From Carettochelys insculpta (Eukaryota > Chordata > Testudines > Carettochelyidae): a stretch of 64,000 nucleotides of DNA. Position numbers and translations under genes: made by a program. The stretch spans positions 107,332,501 through 107,396,500 of the forward strand of contig NC_134137.1 of assembly GCF_033958435.1 (NCBI RefSeq), given 5' to 3'. The notes under the pieces are model-generated. The model was not told the DNA's origin, did no database searches, and saw only the letters and a list, made by a program, of their open reading frames with translations. This document shows, piece after piece, positions 11,992 to 23,900 of this stretch (position 1 is its first letter; each line of letters begins with the position of its first letter).

Positions 11992-14900
11992 CTGTAAAGA
12001 AACAAACATTAACATTGTTTATCTATAGATATTTCTATGGTTCAGCATCATAATGATACCCTACTGCAAACAAGCAGACATTCCTGAACTAGTTCAAAAG
12101 ATAGAAAATAATTACACATGCACAATTATAGAAGGGAGTAGGTACCCCAATTAAAGCACTTTGGACTGTTGAAATCTGTCCAGCTATCTCACATAAATTG
12201 AAAATTAACCCAAAGTTTGAAGGCTGGGCATGCTGAAAAGGCTCTGCAGTCTATTCCTAGTGATCCTGTGGAGCTACTTGTCAGCTGCAGATGAATCTGT
12301 GTACAGTTGTCTGTCTAGAAGAATGAGCATCATATTTATCCCAGTGCAGTCATTTTCAACCTTGTCAACTGCAGATCCCTAAAAATTACAAATGGAGGTA
12401 GACACCCATGTGAAAATTTTAAATATAGCCTGCAGATCACCAGGGTTTGCAGACCACAGGTTGAAAACCACTGTCCTAATGCAGAGGTGAGCAATAATTT
12501 TTATGTGGGGGGGGCTACTGCAAGAATTTGGTAAGGGTTCGGTGGCCTTACTTTTCTATGATACAAATGGAGGGTATGAGGGGTCTGGGCCAGACATTGG
12601 GTACAGGAGGGAGCTCTGGCTAGGGCACTGGGTGCAAGAGGTGGCATGTGGTCTGGGAGGGAGTTTGGGCAAAGGATGGGGTTGTGATCAGGGGCAAGGG
12701 ATTGGGATGCAGGGTCGGGGGGGGGGAGAATTTTGACCAAAGGCAGGAGGGGGTGCAGAGGGTTTAGGCTGAGGTGGGACAGTGGGTTGGGGTTGGAGAT
12801 GGAGTAGGTGGCCAGATGCAGGGTCTGATCAGGAGATTCTTCCCATAGGCAGCACCAGGCTAGCAGCCCAGGAAGAACCTCAAGCAGGCTGACTGCCTGC
12901 CGCTCTCCACACACTACTCAAAGCAGCCATCTCTGCAGAGCGTGCCCCTTGTAGGGGAGGTCTCCACATGCTGCATGCACCTGCAAACACAATCCAGGCA
13001 GGTGATGTAAGGATTGTGCTGGGAGTGGGGGAAGCACACAGAGACACCTCCCCTCGGCTGTGTCACATAAAGATGCACACTCTGACCCAGCCACCTGCCA
13101 TTCTGAGTGGCATGTGTGGATGTGGCAAACAAGGAGCCTGCTTGAGGATCCACGTCCAGAGTACTGTGGTGTGCTGGATCCAAATGTTTGGTGGGCTGGA
13201 TCTGGCGCATGGGCCATATTTTGCCTGCCCCGACCTAATGGTAGCTAAATCTGCATGATTCTATTCTCATAGAAGTCTGTGGCAAAGCTTCCACTGATTG
13301 CACTGAGTGAAATGTGAACCCTCACATGCAGTCAACTTTCTGTTGTGTTTCCCAGCACTTAGCACAACAAGACCCTGATCATCATGACTAAGTCTCATGA
13401 GCACTACTGTAATACAAATCTATCTCTCTATCCATCTATCTGAGTCAGTCTGTCTACGCTACATTTGTTCCAATAACTCCTCTCAAAATGTGAGAGCTAT
13501 GACCATGAAAACAGGTACGCAGTTTCCTCTTACCCTAACTAAAGTCAGGGTTTGTTTGTGCTTGGAAAATGGGAAATGCTTGAAATCCCAGGGTTTCCCA
13601 GGGCATAGAAAGGGAGGGGGAAGAAAGAGGAGGGAGAAAAAACGGAAGGGCACAGACAAGAGGGATGTAATATTGTGGACGGCCACTGGAGGCAGCTGCA
13701 GCACAAAGAGAGAGGCCAGCAGGGCTGGGGGTCTGCTGTTGTACCTGCCACAAAGACTGGGTAAGTAGCTCCCCTGCCTCAAACCCAGCGTCTACTCCCT
13801 CCACCTCCATGGAGAGCTTTACAGGCTGCAGAGGGGGCTGCTGAAGGGAGGTACGACAAAGACGCCAGACAGCCTGTATACTGAGGCTGGCGGAGGGGCA
13901 GCTGGAGAGAAGGTAGCTGCATGGAGCGCGGCTCTCCTCCCCAGACAACCTGCAGACCACTGGGGGCCAACTGGAGAAGGGGCAGCTCCCAGACAGCCTG
14001 CAGACTACAGGAGGGGGTGCTGGAGGCTGGGGGCAGCCCCCTCAACATAACCCTACCTAGACAGCCTGCAGGCCATGAGGGGCATCTGGATAGGGGGACA
14101 GTTGGAGAAGAGGCAGCCCCCAGAGCCTGGCCCTACCAGACAGTCTGCATGCAGACAATGGGGGGCAGTTGGAAGGGGAGCAGTCCCCTGGAGCCTGGAC
14201 CCCTCAAATAGTCTGTGCATTGGAGGAAGCCATTGGACGGGTGAGCCTCAAGGAGCCTGGCTCTCCCCCAAACAGCCTGCAGGCCAAACAGCTGGAGGAG
14301 AGGCAATTGCTGGAGCCTGTCCCCTTCTTAGGTAGCCAGCAGGCCACAGAGAGGCTGATAGAGGGTGGGGAGCAAGCCCTGAAGCCTGCACCCCGCAGAC
14401 AGCCTGCAGGCTGTGGAAGAGATGGATCCCTCTGGAGAATGGGGGCAGCTTCAAGAGCCTTCCTCCCTACACACACACACACACCCAGCCTGTGGGTCAA
14501 ATGGGAGCCATTTGTGGCTGCGGCATCCCACAGAGCCTTGCCCCAACTCCAACAGCCTACAGGCCGTGGGGTGGGAGGGTGAGCAGGAGGGAACGTCAGT
14601 CCCCAGAGCCTGTTCCCTCCTCCAGACAGCCTGTAGGCTGCAGAGGCCCCTGGGGGTGGGAGGATGCCCCCAGAGCCTGGCCAGACCCTGGATTGCCCCA
14701 CCAGACAGGCTGCAGGATGGAGGGGGATGCTGGATGCTGGGGGTAGCCTCCAAAGCATTGCCCCTCCCAGATCAGGGCAGAGCCAGTGCAGTGCAGCTTG
14801 GGGCCAGGGTCAGGCCGTAGAGTGCTGCCCTTCCTCCAACAGGCTGTAGGACAGGCAGCTACTACCCCAAGCAAAGATCCACTGGACTAGCTGCAGGCTT

Positions 14901-17900
14901 GGGGGGCAGCAGCAAGCTTGGGTCTCCTCCCTCCATGGGCTGCAGGACCCGGGGGTGGGGGCAGCTGGAGGACAGGACTAGCCTGCAGAGCCCCAGCCCC
15001 CACCCGACAAGTATGCAGCCCAAGATCCCTCCCCCCCAGGAGGAGTCACTAGATGGGTAGCGTAGTCCTAGGCCCCTGGGAGGAGTTGCTGGTAGGACAG
15101 TGTCACCCTCACTGCCACGGGAGGTCCCAGTACCCACCATCTCCCAGCCCCCTGCCCTGAGATCCCTGTCCTAAGTTCTGAATCCCCCCAAATACTGCAC
15201 TCTCACCCCCTGCCTTGAAGCTCCTCCTGTTGAGCCCCCACCATCTGCCCTAAGCCACACCCCCGGCTCCTTCTCACCCCTGAACCCTCACTCTAGCCCT
15301 CATTTTTCTTCATTTTTGAAAAATTCTGTAATTGAAAACAGCGTGTACATTTTTAATTTATTTTCAAAAAAATTACTCCAGTTGGAAGAGCCAAGCAACA
15401 CCAGGTACACCTGCTAGTATATAATGAGTGACTTATATAAATAATTACTTAAAGAGGGAGAAACCTTAATTAACTATGTTTTGTTTTCTTCTCAGCCTAG
15501 CAGTGCTCGGGAATGTCATAACAGCCTACCACCAAGCAGGGAAGTGTCACAGCCCTCCCCCAAACTGAAACCTTTCCGACTAATTAAAGAACGGGACTGA
15601 TCCTTTGTGAAGGGATCCTGTCTAGTCCTCTTTGGCCAGAACAGTGACTCTTTTGCCAGGGGCTGGCAGTAGAGATTTTTAAATAATGGGAGAGCAGAAG
15701 AGGGCTCTGGGGGCCTCATCTGTGGCTAGGAAAGGAACCATGGTGGGAGGAAATTAAAAATACTTCCGAATGTGTTTCATGGAGTGCTCTATTGTTGACA
15801 GCCCACTAAGCATCTATCACTTGCTGGAGTAGTCTCCCTCTTCTTCTGGTTGCTTCACAAAAAAAAAAAAAAAAAAAAAAAAGGCAAAAGTCGTCGTATA
15901 GCATTGCTACCCCTCTGAGACTATTCACCACTCCTGGTCACTGTATAGATGGAACCTGTCTAATATAGCACCCTCAGGATCTCACTGGTGTCAGACGAGA
16001 ATTTGCCAGACCATGGGAGGTAAATATTGCCTAGCACATTACCAACACCTCCACTGCTTTCTGGGCTCTTAGAAGACATTGAAGCATAAATTACAGCTAA
16101 ATAACAGCACAGAACAATGAGAGCCTGGACTAGTGGCTGTAAATAAACTTTATGGGACTACAGGAAACTTGGCCAAACCCTGATAAGTGGTCGTCCGGCT
16201 AATTAAAATCATGCTGGACTATGGATGTTCCTGAACAAGAGAGTACGAGACTCGAGAGGTTCAACCTCTAGTAATTTCTTTTTTTAGAATTGCTAAAAGG
16301 ATTTGCAACTTTTGGCTTCAGACTAAATAGAACTACAGTAAACTCTTTCATATCCAGCATTCTATCATCTGGAACTCTCAAATAACCGGCACTTTAACCA
16401 GAAGTAAATTTTCGTTATGTTTTCCATAAGTAGAGCACAGTGAAAGTAAATAAAATAAATACAGCAAATACAGTATAAGTTTACTGTGTACAATACTACT
16501 ATTGTTGGTTAATAGAGGACACTCATCCCTCACTGTACGAGCACAACTGGTTCCTAACTTTGTGCTCATAGGCGAAAACTTGTAAGAGGGACACTAAATT
16601 CCTACTGAAATACATGTAAAAGTCTCTGATTGATTCCAAGTGCTTGGAGTGGCAGCAGGTGGCGCTGCTGTTGAAAAGTAAGTGAAGGAGGAGTTGGGAG
16701 GGGGTTCAAGACTGGGGACAGTTTGGGGCCATGAGCAGGAGGGAGGGTTAAAACCTTCAGGCTCAGGTGGAGGAGGTGAGAGCTTGATCCTCCTGGCTGC
16801 AGCAGAGGTACCTGGTGGGGCAGGTGAGTGGGGAGGGTGCATGGGGAGTTGCCACAGGGGGAATGTTGGGAGCGGGCCCTGCGTGTCTCCCTGCGCCCCA
16901 TGCAGGGACCCCATGGCTGGAGCTGAGCCAGCCGCTGGGCTGCAGCTCTCTCCACCCACTGGCCAGGGACCCCGTGGCTGGCTCTGCTCCAGCCGTGGGA
17001 CTGTGCGTATCCCCATGCCCTAGCCAGGGACCCCACAGTTCGCTCGTATAAGCAGGGAAGTTCACTTGCATAGTGAACAATTGTAAGTATATGTGTTCCT
17101 CGTTTTAGTGAGTCCTTGTAAGTAGAAATGAGGGATGAGTGTACTCTGCATACGTTTTTGTTTGTTTCTTAATATCTAATCTTGTTTTTCTTTAGTGTTA
17201 TGCACTGCTAGGTATACTTCTCTATTAGTCAGAATATTTGAATATCCAGCAACTTCCCAGTTCCAGGACTGCCAGACATAAAAGAATTTACTTTAGTCTG
17301 TTTCATAAACAGAACAGGAATTAAGTGTAGAAAAAGCTTTATGGGAACAGCTGATAAGAACTCCTAATAGGATTAAAAAAAGAAGAGTTGTTTTAAAATA
17401 CATATTAAAAGAAGCAGAGAGAGTTCCACCAGAATCTTAAGATACTCCAGACTCCAAGCCACCAACCTTCTCTATTCATTATGGTAAAGAAAGCGACAAT
17501 GAGTGGAATGTAATCCAGGGTATGGAGAAGCCCCTGACTATCTGGTGACTGTGCACTGTAAAGTAAAACACGCTACATTTCATCTAAATAGCTCATGGCA
17601 TCTTGTGTGATAATGTTAACTACCCGCTTATATGAGTGTTCTTCATATGGTCTAGTGAGGCCTTTACATCTGAACTGAGGTCACGCAATTGTAAATGGCA
17701 ATTCTGCATGGCTAATTGTTATTTCCATGATTTTCCTCCAGTTAAAGTTTTGTTTTTTTTTTTAAATATACTCCTGTTTTGTTATAATAACTACAAATCC
17801 ACTGTAGTGACACAGTGATGCAAAAAGGTTATGAGACATCTGTGATTATTCTCCTCATAATGTAGCTGTATAATACACTGAACTGATTGATACTGTAAAA

Positions 17901-20900
17901 AGTAGAATGCAGTGTACCAGTAGAGTTTTGTGCTAATGCCTATTTACCTGATCACTGAGTTTGGATGCCCCAGCCACAATGAGAACAATGATGTTGCCAA
18001 AAGCCACCGTCAGAAGCCAGCCTGCCTGAAGCACCGATTTCATGGTGGCAGGTGCCTGCAGAAACAAGATATTTAATTGAATTGCTTTGTATGTTACATT
18101 ATGGAGGTACGTGAATGATTTTCAATGTTGAGATGATTATAGAATTAGAGAACTGGAAGAAAACTCGAGAGGTCATCAAGTCCAGCCACTTGCACTCATG
18201 CCAGGACCAAGCACCATCCTTGACAGGTTTTTATCTAGCCTACTTTTAAAAAATTTCCAATGATGGAGATTCTACAACCTCTCTAAGCAATTTATTCCAG
18301 TGATCATCCAGTTAGGAAATTTTTCTGAATGTCTGACCTAAACCTCCCTTGCTGCAATTTAAGCCCAATGCTTCTCATCCTCTCATCAAAGGTTAAGGAG
18401 TACGTTTTTTTCCCCCTCCTTGTAACATTCTATTAGGTACTTGAAAACTGTTATCATATCCCCTCCCAGCCTTCTTTTTTCAAGACTAAAGAAGCCCACT
18501 TCTTTCAGTCTTCCCTCATAGGCCATGTTTTCTAGACTTTTAATCATCATGTCGCTCTTCTCTGGACCTTCCCAGTTGTCCACATCTTTCCTGAAATGTG
18601 GTGCCCAGAACAGGACACAATGCTTAATCTGAGGCCTAATCAGCAAGAAGTAGAGTGGAAAAAATTACTTTGCTTATCTTGTTTATGATACTTCTATTAA
18701 TCCATTCCAGAATGATTGCTTTTTTTTCTTTTGCAATAGTGTCTCATTGTTAAGTCATATTTAGCTTGAGGTCTACAGTGATCTCCAGATCCCTTTCCAC
18801 AATACTCCTTCCTATGTAGTTATTTCCCATTTTGTTTGTGTGCATACGATTATTTCTTCCTGAGTGGAGTATTTTGCCTTTGTCTTTATTGAATTTCATC
18901 CTATCTATCTCAGATGATTTCTCCAGTTTCCCCCAATCATTCTGCATTTTAATTGATTTTTAACATTCACCTCAAATGCCGTTTTGTATTTAAAAATTGT
19001 GGGAAAGAGAGAGAAAGATTGTGAGAGCAGTAAATTTCCAGTATTGCTTATCATACTGTACACATTGTGTACGATGAGTGATTAAAAAGCATATTTTACA
19101 TATGACTCAAACTTATGAGGTTCAAAATTGTTGCTGAAGTCAGAGTTCACAATAACAAACCAAAACATAGCTGTGTAGGTACTTATAATGTAACCATTGC
19201 AACAGAATATGAGTACCACATGTTATATATACATGGTACATACACTGGTCATCAGAATTGAAGGAAAATGACATAAAACCATATGGCTAACATGTAGACA
19301 AACTGGAGTCTACAAGGGGAGAGAAATTATTTAAGGTGATACAACGAGGTACACAATAAAACAGATGAAAAAGTCTCTTACTCCAGTTTAAATCAAATTT
19401 GCTTTCCATTTAAATTGAATATGGACACTTTTAAACTAAAAAAATATACAGACAGGAGTTTAAAGAGCAACTTAAACCAGCAAAACGTGTGCGTAGACCT
19501 CGTCAGTATCTATTCATTCTGTTTTCAACATTTCCCCTCCCAGAGCTGCCTCTATAACAAGAAGAAGCACAACACTGGTACCAAGAGTTTACTGGTCGAC
19601 AGTTTGTATGAGAAAGTGACCTAAAGACTGGTGGTCATATGAGGAACAAATCAAATAGCTCTGATGAAATCAACACAGAAGTTATTCAAAAATGCCAGTT
19701 TACACTGACAAAAAATCTGGCAGCCATTCTGACTCACACAGGGGCTGTGGGTACATTACCACCTTCCTTCAAAGGAAGGATGGTAATGAGGCTGTTCAGA
19801 GTTTACTAATGAAGTGCTGCCGTACATAGGCAGCAGTTCATTAAGCAAATTCCCGCCTCCCGCCGCAACTCTGAAGTTATAAACTTCGAAGTACCAGCAC
19901 GCGTCTAGACGCGGCACACCCACCGGTACTTCGAAGTGCCAGGGCATCTTGGAAGCACCGGCGGGTGTGCCGCGGCTAGATGCATGCCGGTACTTCGAAG
20001 TTTATAACTTCAGAGTTGCCGCGGGGGGGAATTTGCTTAATGAAGTGCTGCCTGTGCATGGCAGCACTTCATCAGTAAACTCCGAACAGCCTCATTACCA
20101 TCCTTCCTTCGAAGGAAGGTGGTAATGTAGACACAGCCAGGTGGTGGTGGTGATGACTATTTTTCCTCATGTAATCTAATTGTTTTTCGGTTTGCTTGGT
20201 AAGATCGTTAGATTACTCACTAAAAAGGTAAAGAGAGGTAAACCTCCTACCTGAGAATAGGAAAATGACAGTCCAGTGACAGAGAAGACCACTTCACCAC
20301 AAGTTATAAGGAAGTACTGAGGGATCTGCCAAGCCATGCTGATTGTATTGGGTTGGATATCTTCAACGTATTTGAGTCCTATTGTAGTGTTGGTACACTG
20401 AAATAATAATAAAAAAGTAGTACTTTAGAAAATAATGATCAAAATGCTGCATGTGTTCCTAAAGATCAAAGTATGCTATGAGATTTTCATCAGAGAGCAA
20501 TCCTACCAGCCATGTTAAAATAAACCAACAGTGCATAGATAATTTTTAACTAGAGATAATTTTGCAGCTGAATCCATAAAGACCCTTCAACCTGTAGTAT
20601 CTGAAAAGGCTTCAGGTTTTTAAGTCTATTAGACAAAAACTAGAACCCTTACGTTATTAACTGATACATTATGGGTGTATCTACACTAGGAATTAACTTT
20701 GAAGTTAACTTCAGAGTTAGGCACTACTTTGAAGTAGCCAGCAGAGAGTCAACACACATTTTCCCTTACTTTGAAGTTAACTTCGAAGTAGGGAGCCCAA
20801 CTTTGAAGTCCTTACTCCATTCCTGGGAATGGAGTAGTGCCCTACTTCAAAGTTTAGCTTCAAAATAGGGTGTGTGTAGACACTCAACTTCAAAGTTGTA

Positions 20901-23900
20901 CTTCAAAGCACTTGAAAGTTATTTTTTGTGTAGACACAGCCTGTATGTATTTTAATTCAGAATGCAAATTTTACTAAAACTACATTAAGATAAAATACGC
21001 TAATATCTGACGTAACTCCATGAAGTTATTTTGTATTTCATCAATAGCAACAAAGAAGTTTGTTCTATAGCAATTTTTAAAAGAAATAAAAGGTAGTTTA
21101 ACACAAAAATTATTCTGCATCTTCTAGCAGCTCTGGCAACTTACCTCTTGAATTACAATAGTGTATGCACTGCCATCTCCAAATGATATTGACTGATTTT
21201 TGCAAGTCACTGAATTGTCTGAAAAAACAACAATCTTTTTTCTGAAAAACAAAGAAGTTAATTTAAATAACTTTGGAATTAAATTGTATTCATGCAATAA
21301 TACTACGAATTCCATGTACTTTTTCTGAGGACAATGACTACTGTTTTTGTGGGAAGTATTTGGATTAAGGTATAGCAAATTACTTACATGCCTCTTGTAA
21401 AGGACAGATACTTGGTGGCAGTAAAATTCATCACAGTTCCAAAAGTAGTATCACCCATTGTGATGTTAATAGCTGAAGCCAAATTATTTATAAATCTTTA
21501 AAAAACAGAAAGAATACAATACTTGCATATAAAACACAACAACACTTACACAAAGCTAAAATTACTTGAATTATATACTGAAATGCCATGGATATTTGAA
21601 ATAATTTTTCACCCCCCCTCTCCCCACATCTCATTTGGATAGATTTTGGTCATTTTTAAATGACATTTTCTCATCTCTTTAAAAATGTATAGCTGATGCA
21701 AAAAGCAAAACAGAATGCATCTTCCTTTCCAGATGAATCAATAAACTAAAACCCATTTTTGTTTGTTTTTTCTTTTCCAGTAACAAATGAAGATTCAGGA
21801 TGAAGGTGCACAGTAAATAAACACAAGATGTTGACTACAAAGGTACCATTTTAACACTCAGCTGCATTAGAAAAGTAAATTATGTGTTTATTATTGATAC
21901 CTGATTTTATTTTGTCCATCTTCTGACTTTGAGGTAAGGCCATCAAGTAGCTGGTGGAAAAGACAATTACTATGAATAAGATATTTGGGTTGGTATCTCT
22001 GACATGCTATGATATGTATTATGTACTAATATCCTGATGTGAGGTACCAATATGTACCTGTTATTTCAGAGTAAGACTCCAAGGGCAGATCCACAAACAG
22101 AGATAGGCTAATGTCTAATTACTGCTTTTGGTGCCTTTATATAAAAGTTAAATCCTCATAACCTCATCTGTCATCTAAACCTATAAGCAACTATATTTGT
22201 CCCCGTGACGCCTAACCTTCTGTTGTAGGCATGTGCCAAACCATCTTAATCCCGATGTCCTGCTCATGCCTCAGCCCCAATGGGATCCCCCCTCTATCTC
22301 TCCAGTGGGATCTGGCATTCTCAGAAGCTGTCTATCAGGTTGGGCTCCAAACAAAACAGAAGAGGAGTTAATCCCCGTGGTCCTCTTACACTTAATGAAG
22401 CAGGATATGAGAGAGACCCAAGTTCAAAGCCTGAAGTGGAGCAAAGACTGAACACAGGATTCCCACCTTGCTGCTCTAACTCCTGGTCTATACGTTATTT
22501 TGGAGCGGGCCTCTCACTCAGTCGCTCCTGTTGAAGCTATTCAGCTTTGTATGAAATAATTATTAATTGGGCGAGTGAGAGAGACAATGACTCTCTAGGT
22601 AAGTGGTTCTCAACTAAAGGTCTGGGGCCACCTCGGGGGGCCTTGAGCAGGTTTCAGAGGGTCCACCAAACAGGGCTGTCATTTGACTTGCTGCAGCTTA
22701 GGGTGGAAAGCTGAAACCCCACCTCATGGTGTTGAAGTCCAGGGCTCTAAACCCTACCAGCTGGAGCTTAAGTCAAAGCTACAGCAACTTAGCTTTTCAG
22801 TATCCCTTGTAACATAGGCCCCAGTCAACTGGCCTTCTTCCTATTCCCTAATGTTAGCCCTGGCTTTTATATTCAGAAGGCAGTTGTTCTGGCACATGTG
22901 AGCCATGAAGTTTTTACAGCATGTTGGGAGGGATCGGAGTTGTCAGAAAGAAAAAGATGGAGAACCCGAGATGGAAGACCCAACTTCCAATCCCTGCTCC
23001 AGTGGCTTAAGGATTTCATTAAAAAGTGAAGCAACTTCAAGAAAAGAGTTTGCCTATAGCTCAGTGGTTAGGGCACACACAAGGAACATAAAGTTAGTTA
23101 GGTTCAAATTCCTGCACCAGTTGGAGTAGAGAGAAAGAGAATGGAAGGCAGGGCTGCCATGTTCTGGGTGAATGCTGCAACTCCTGAGCTCAAAGGTGCC
23201 ACTGCCAGCTCTTAATTTGGTGTGTTTATTCTGTGCAAAAGAACTGGCTTAAGTTGAGGAGATGGTTCATGGCTGTGAATCCTTACCAGAGGAAGATGAG
23301 CACCTACCCCTTTGGCATTTCCTGTTGACTATCAACCATGCCTCCCCCTTATCAGCTTGCTGACTTTTGTGAATCATTTTCTTAGGGTCTTACTCTCTTT
23401 ATGCATTCTACACCAAGGAATAAAGTTGATCCCAGGTACATAATCCCAGCTATGCCATTAGCGTAGCTAGAGTCAACATATCAGGATCAACTTTGTTCCC
23501 TGGTGTAGGTAGGGGCTTTTTGGGCTCATGCCAACCTCCCTTACTCCACGTGATAACATGGACTACCAGGGTCGATGGCTGCACCCAGAGAGATTGATTT
23601 TGCTGTGTCTTCACAGATGCAGCAAAATCAAACTCCGGAGGACTGATCACAGTGTGATGAATGTGTGGCAAATATAGACATACCCTTAAGTAGATATGGT
23701 TTAGATCTAGGTTGTGGATTCCACAAGGTGGCAGGGCATCTCAGAGTTCAGTGCTGTAACATGGAGGCCTGATCAACACTGAAAATTTAGATCACCATTG
23801 GTATGTCTCTCAGTAGTGTGAAAAAAAATCACACTCCTGTATGCTGTAGCTATGCCAGTCTAACTCCTGGGGTAGATATGAACAAGTCAACAGAAGAATA

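Noticed and set aside
14204..14758. 184-codon minus-strand frame
   Set aside because: Product of the minisatellite; it repeats Q-A-V-W / A-C-R-L motifs and has no independent support.
23041..23115. Possible tRNA gene
   Set aside because: A-box and B-box are present, but no cloverleaf pairing is evident and the flanks look like a SINE.
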